Shown piece by piece: positions 60,611-64,000 of a DNA stretch of 64,000 bases (its first letter is position 1; each line of letters begins with the position of its first letter). A model generated the notes under the pieces. It had not been told where the DNA came from. It did no database searches and saw only the letters and a list, made by a program, of their open reading frames with translations. The stretch is from Ustilago trichophora (lineage: Eukaryota; Basidiomycota; Ustilaginomycetes; Ustilaginales; Ustilaginaceae), in contig OOIN01000035.1 in NCBI GenBank assembly GCA_900323505.1, positions 186,001-250,000 of the forward strand, given 5' to 3'. The position numbers and the translations under genes were made by a program.

Positions 60611-62281
60611 ATGTCAGGCACAACACAGTGGGAAAACATCTACCATGGTCTCGATACCACTCCGGGCAAACTCAGAATGTCTCAGGGCGGTCTCGGTTGG
60701 AAACCCTCGGTCGGCCAGGGAAGCACCATCACCATCCCTGCCGACCAAATGGCTTCCTTCCAATGGATCCGTGTAGCCAGAAACTATCAGCTCTCCATCT
60801 ACCTCACCAAGGACCGCGACACTCCATCCCCAGCACAGACCAACCCACGCCGCACCAACTTTGACGGCTTTGTCCGCGACGACTTTGATCGTCTCTCCTC
60901 TCACATCCGTCAATACTTTAACAAGCCACTCGAAACAAAGGAAGTCTCCACAAGAGGTTGGAACTGGGGTCAGGCCAAAATCAGCAACCACGATGTCCAG
61001 TTCTTGGTACGAGACAAATTGGCCTTCGAGCTGCCCCTTTCGCATCTCGCCAACAGCAACATTGCAAAGACAGAGGTCTCGATGGAGTTTTTGAATCCAG
61101 AGCAGCAGCAGCCAGGTGCCAACACTGGTTCGTCGGATGCAGGTGCAAGCAAGTCGAGGCGTAACAAGGGTGACCAGCTCGTCGAGATGCGTCTCTACGT
61201 TCCTGGTCAGGCTGGCAAGGATGACGGCAGTGATGCTGCAAGTGCCGCAGATGGCGAAGACAACAACGAAGAGACAGCCGCAGAGGCTTTTCACGAGGCG
61301 CTCAAGTCCAAAGCCGATATCGGCCAAGTGGCTGGCGACTCGATCGTCGTCTTCAAGGAAGTTTTGGTGCTTACCCCCCGTGGTCGCTACGATATCGATG
61401 TCTTCAACACCTTCATCCGTCTTCGCGGCAAGACGTACGACTACAAGATCCTCTACAGCTCCATGAACAAGCTCTTCCTTTTGCCAAAGTCGGACGAGAT
61501 CCACGTCATGCTCGTCATCGGTCTCGACCCACCCATCCGTCAAGGTCAGACCCGTTACCCTTACCTCGTCCTTCAGTTCCCACGCGAGGAGGAGATGGAT
61601 GCAGAGCTCAACCTCGACGAACAGACAATCCAGGAAAAGTACGATGGCAAGCTCAAGAAGCGCTACGAAGAGCCCACCTTCCGCATCGTCACCAACATTT
61701 TCAAGGTGCTCTCCGGTCAAAAGGTCGCCACCCCCACCGACTTTGAGTCGTCTTCGGGCCAGACCAGCATCAAGTGCAACGTCAAAGCAGCCGATGGCAA
61801 CCTCTACCCGCTCGAAAAGTCGTTGCTTTGGGTCTCCAAGCAGCCCGTCTACGTGCCTTACTCGGAAATCCACCAAGCTATTCTTTCTCGTGTCGGTGGA
61901 GCCGTGGCATCGTCCAAGACTTTCGACCTTCGCGTGGCAACCAAGAGCGGCACCGACCACACCTTCCAGTCCATCTCGCGTGAGGAGCTCGACCGACTCA
62001 AGGCGTGGCTTGCCGATCGCAAGGTCAGGATCAAGAACGAGATGGCCGAAGAGACTGGTGGATTGGCAGCAGCGGCGGCGGCTGGATTGCTAAGCGATGA
62101 TGACGAGGAGATGGGCGAGGCAGGCGGCGCCGATGAGGATGAGGACAGCGAGGAGGATGCAGACTTTGCCGCCGACTCGGACTCGGATGGTGGTTCGCCG
62201 TCAGAGGCAAGCTCGGATGAGGACGAGGATGGCGGTTACGACGATGCTGATGAGAGGCCAAAGAAGAAGAGGAAGGATTGA
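60611..62281 (+). CDS. POB3: FACT complex subunit Pob3 (SSRP1 without HMG box)
   Basis: 556 residues, one exon. The N-terminal PH-like and SSRP1 domains begin TQWENIYHGLDTTPGKLRMSQGGLGWKP. The central tandem PH region contains VSTRGWNWGQAKI, VEMRLYVPG, VLTPRGRYDIDVFNTFIRLRGKTYDYKILYSSMNKLFLLPK and VMLVIGLDPPIRQGQTRYPYLVLQF. These match Pob3/SSRP1 throughout. The C-terminus is strongly acidic (from about residue 495) and ends PKKKRKD, a nuclear signal. No HMG box follows, as in yeast, where Nhp6 supplies it. With Spt16 it loosens and rebuilds nucleosomes during transcription and replication. A loop around residues 165-190 is Ala/Gly/Ser/Asn-rich. The ATG is 12 bp downstream of a TAAAGAG leader motif. 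Confidence 0.97.
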   Translation: MSGTTQWENIYHGLDTTPGKLRMSQGGLGWKPSVGQGSTITIPADQMASFQWIRVARNYQLSIYLTKDRDTPSPAQTNPRRTNFDGFVRDDFDRLSSHIRQYFNKPLETKEVSTRGWNWGQAKISNHDVQFLVRDKLAFELPLSHLANSNIAKTEVSMEFLNPEQQQPGANTGSSDAGASKSRRNKGDQLVEMRLYVPGQAGKDDGSDAASAADGEDNNEETAAEAFHEALKSKADIGQVAGDSIVVFKEVLVLTPRGRYDIDVFNTFIRLRGKTYDYKILYSSMNKLFLLPKSDEIHVMLVIGLDPPIRQGQTRYPYLVLQFPREEEMDAELNLDEQTIQEKYDGKLKKRYEEPTFRIVTNIFKVLSGQKVATPTDFESSSGQTSIKCNVKAADGNLYPLEKSLLWVSKQPVYVPYSEIHQAILSRVGGAVASSKTFDLRVATKSGTDHTFQSISREELDRLKAWLADRKVRIKNEMAEETGGLAAAAAAGLLSDDDEEMGEAGGADEDEDSEEDADFAADSDSDGGSPSEASSDEDEDGGYDDADERPKKKRKD

Positions 62282-62403
62282 GAGAGTTGCATACCCGCAC
62301 ACAGACGCGCACTCATTGTCAATTCAGCCATTCTTCCCGCACAGACACACACACACACGAGACCGCATCGTGAGACTGCCTTTATATTTGCCTCTAGGTT
62401 TAT

Positions 62404-63582
62404 CTACTTTTCAGCCTGAGTCCCAGCTTTCCATCTCTCCATCACCCCCTCGACCCAATCTTGATTCCTCAACAACCCCTCCACTCTATCCTGTAACCAA
62501 TCCACATTTCCCCAAAATCCACCACTCCACCCTGCCAAAAACCTGACCCAACTTATTAGCGCCAGCTCCCAATCGCGCATCAACTCTTCGAACTCATATT
62601 TCGCCCCCTTCGGCAACCTTTCTACCAAGAACCCATGATAAGTCTTTAGCAGCTCTTCCTCTCCATCCGTATCACGGAGGTGAGGACGTGGGATTGAAGT
62701 GGTGAGGAATTTGGCCAAGTCCTGTACTCCCAATCCGACACCAACATATTGGAAGTCGTACATGGCCATTCGGGTGGCATCACGAGAAAATGCCATGTTG
62801 GCAGCTTTTACATCGCCATGTATCAAGCTGAGCCTTGTGCGATCCGAGGGGTTGTTGAGACACCAATCGACGGCAAAGGGAAGATCTGAAGAGGAGTGGA
62901 GGCCGAGTTGACCCCAGAGATCGTGTTGGGGGTCGATGGAGGAAAGTTCTTCCATCCGTGTTGCGAGGTAGTGATATCCTCCCTGTTGCCACAGTCCTTT
63001 TCCACGCCATGATTCAACAGCAGTAGAAGGGGCTGGGCAGAACCCTTCCGTTCCGGATTGGGACGAGCTTTCGATATCCCACGATGCAGCATGGAAGCTC
63101 GCTAACCACTCTAAGCTCTTCCCAACCTGCTTGTCGCTCAACGATGCCCTCTTCTCGGTCAGCACAGGAAATCGCAAGCTGAGATCTTCCATTACTAGAG
63201 CCTGTCCCCTATCTGCCCCCTCTTTCTCTGCTGATGAAGACGAAGAGGCGAATAGTTTGGGTATGCAACACCCGGCGTCATCTCGGGTGAGATGCGCCGC
63301 GAAATCGCGGTAGAAATTCGCCTCTACACGGTAGGACAGCATCTTTCGTGCATGTCCCTCGTCGTATTCCTCGAAAGAGGTATTTAGGGGCGGACGAATG
63401 GTTTTCACGATATATGTGGCGTCATCTGGAGACGAGGACGAGGAAGAGGGGTGAGAAATGTGGATCCGATAGATGTGACCATAGCCAGCCCAGAGCTCAG
63501 AGAGATGGGTGGATCTGGTTATGCTGCAACCGGCGGGGAGGAGCGGCAAGAGGAGTGCTTGAAGGTCGTGATTTTGCCGCAT
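62404..63582 (-). CDS. Kinase-like phosphotransferase (EcKinase/APH fold)
   Basis: 392 residues. The N-lobe lysine lies in ATYIVKTIRPP, and the helix with RKMLSYRVEANFYRDF supplies the Glu. The linker region is ALVMEDLS. The catalytic loop LSLIHGDVKAANMAF has the HGD-x-K-xx-N pattern of choline/aminoglycoside and ecdysteroid-kinase-like proteins, and the metal-binding Asp is in MYDFQYVGVGLGVQDLAKFL. The small molecule it phosphorylates is unknown; fungal members are rarely characterised. The ATG at 63582 is the first in frame. It overlaps nothing and runs convergently with Pob3, 122 bp apart. Confidence 0.88.
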   Translation of the reverse strand: MRQNHDLQALLLPLLPAGCSITRSTHLSELWAGYGHIYRIHISHPSSSSSSPDDATYIVKTIRPPLNTSFEEYDEGHARKMLSYRVEANFYRDFAAHLTRDDAGCCIPKLFASSSSSAEKEGADRGQALVMEDLSLRFPVLTEKRASLSDKQVGKSLEWLASFHAASWDIESSSQSGTEGFCPAPSTAVESWRGKGLWQQGGYHYLATRMEELSSIDPQHDLWGQLGLHSSSDLPFAVDWCLNNPSDRTRLSLIHGDVKAANMAFSRDATRMAMYDFQYVGVGLGVQDLAKFLTTSIPRPHLRDTDGEEELLKTYHGFLVERLPKGAKYEFEELMRDWELALISWVRFLAGWSGGFWGNVDWLQDRVEGLLRNQDWVEGVMERWKAGTQAEK

Positions 63583-64000
63583 GGTTGCAGCTCTGCCTTC
63601 TTGAGGCTTCCCAGAATCTTTTAGGGATAGGATGGCTCTTGTGTCCTTGATAGCCGGAAAGTGTTGGTACGAAGGATTCACAGAGAAGACAATCTGGTGG
63701 TGGTGGCATGTGCGTCCTCCACAAAAGGCTGCATAAAATGACAACCCGACAGCGCTCTTATTCTTTTTTAGGAAATTTGTTTTTGTTCGCTGATTGAATC
63801 TAACAAATTCAGATCCACGTGATGCCCTGTAGCCACGGCGCGACTGCGCTCGCTGAAACTTGTTTCTTTAAAATCGAAACCCCAACACCTCAACCAGGAA
63901 GGCGCTCTTCCTGTCAATACCCGCAGTGGCAAACGATCTTCCACCCGATATGAAGGACGAGCGCCATAGTTACGATACTCAGAGCTTGAGCGGAAGGAGG
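63583..64000. other. Right-edge region; possible start of another gene
   Basis: Mostly noncoding. An ATG at 63950 on the plus strand opens a frame that stays open for 17 codons to the window end. It may be the first exon of a neighbouring gene, but too little is present to judge. Confidence 0.25.

Noticed and set aside
1..64000. CRISPR arrays, bacterial operons, riboswitches
   Set aside because: The sequence is eukaryotic; no regularly spaced direct repeats with unique spacers were seen.

Overview
The window is nuclear DNA from a smut fungus (Ustilaginaceae: Ustilago, Sporisorium, Pseudozyma or Moesziomyces type). Four things point there. Genes are compact, with few short GT-AG introns. C-ending codons dominate in highly expressed genes. 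A Hum3-type repellent/hydrophobin fusion protein is present. A small family of secreted cysteine proteins of the plant-interaction type is also present. No species name can be fixed from the sequence alone.

Layout. 1-4.6 kb: mitochondrial ribosomal protein uS2m, divergent from a ribosome-associated Hsp70 (Ssb type). 4.6-9.2 kb: a long gene-free stretch leading to a highly repetitive secreted protein with 17 Kex2-type repeats and a C-terminal hydrophobin (9.25-11.7 kb). 11.7-15.1 kb: an accessory patch with a 9-bp tandem array, an intron-bearing tRNA-Glu and a complete Tc1-type transposon with an intact DD34E transposase. 15.1-17.3 kb: a seven-helix membrane protein. 19.5-31.8 kb: housekeeping genes (eIF4G, S-formylglutathione hydrolase, histidinol-phosphate aminotransferase, frataxin) and a disordered protein with KEN and D-box motifs. 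32.1-35.3 kb: a tandem cluster of three small secreted paralogues plus one broken copy, all on the minus strand, with a shared promoter element and a shared leader. 35.4-57.1 kb: a saccharopine-dehydrogenase-like oxidoreductase, a GDT1/TMEM165 cation transporter, a candidate Pol I subunit (A14/Ker1-like), a Trk potassium transporter, a GH10 xylanase with a Gly-Ala tail, an alkaline ceramidase, a Zn2Cys6 regulator, ketopantoate hydroxymethyltransferase, a Sec14-domain protein and an oligoribonuclease. 57.1-58.0 kb: a foldback element of about 850 bp with arms of about 300 bp. 58.3-63.6 kb: coronin, the FACT subunit Pob3 and a kinase-like phosphotransferase.

Most of the window is conserved core genome in unrelated functional order, as usual for fungi. 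The parts that stand out are the secreted-protein cluster with its common regulatory element, the Hum3-type gene, the xylanase with its silk-like tail, the Tc1 element and the foldback element. The first three would act at the cell surface or in the host apoplast. The two repeats mark recent mobile or rearranging DNA. All gene names rest on recognition of motifs in the translated sequence; no database search was run.
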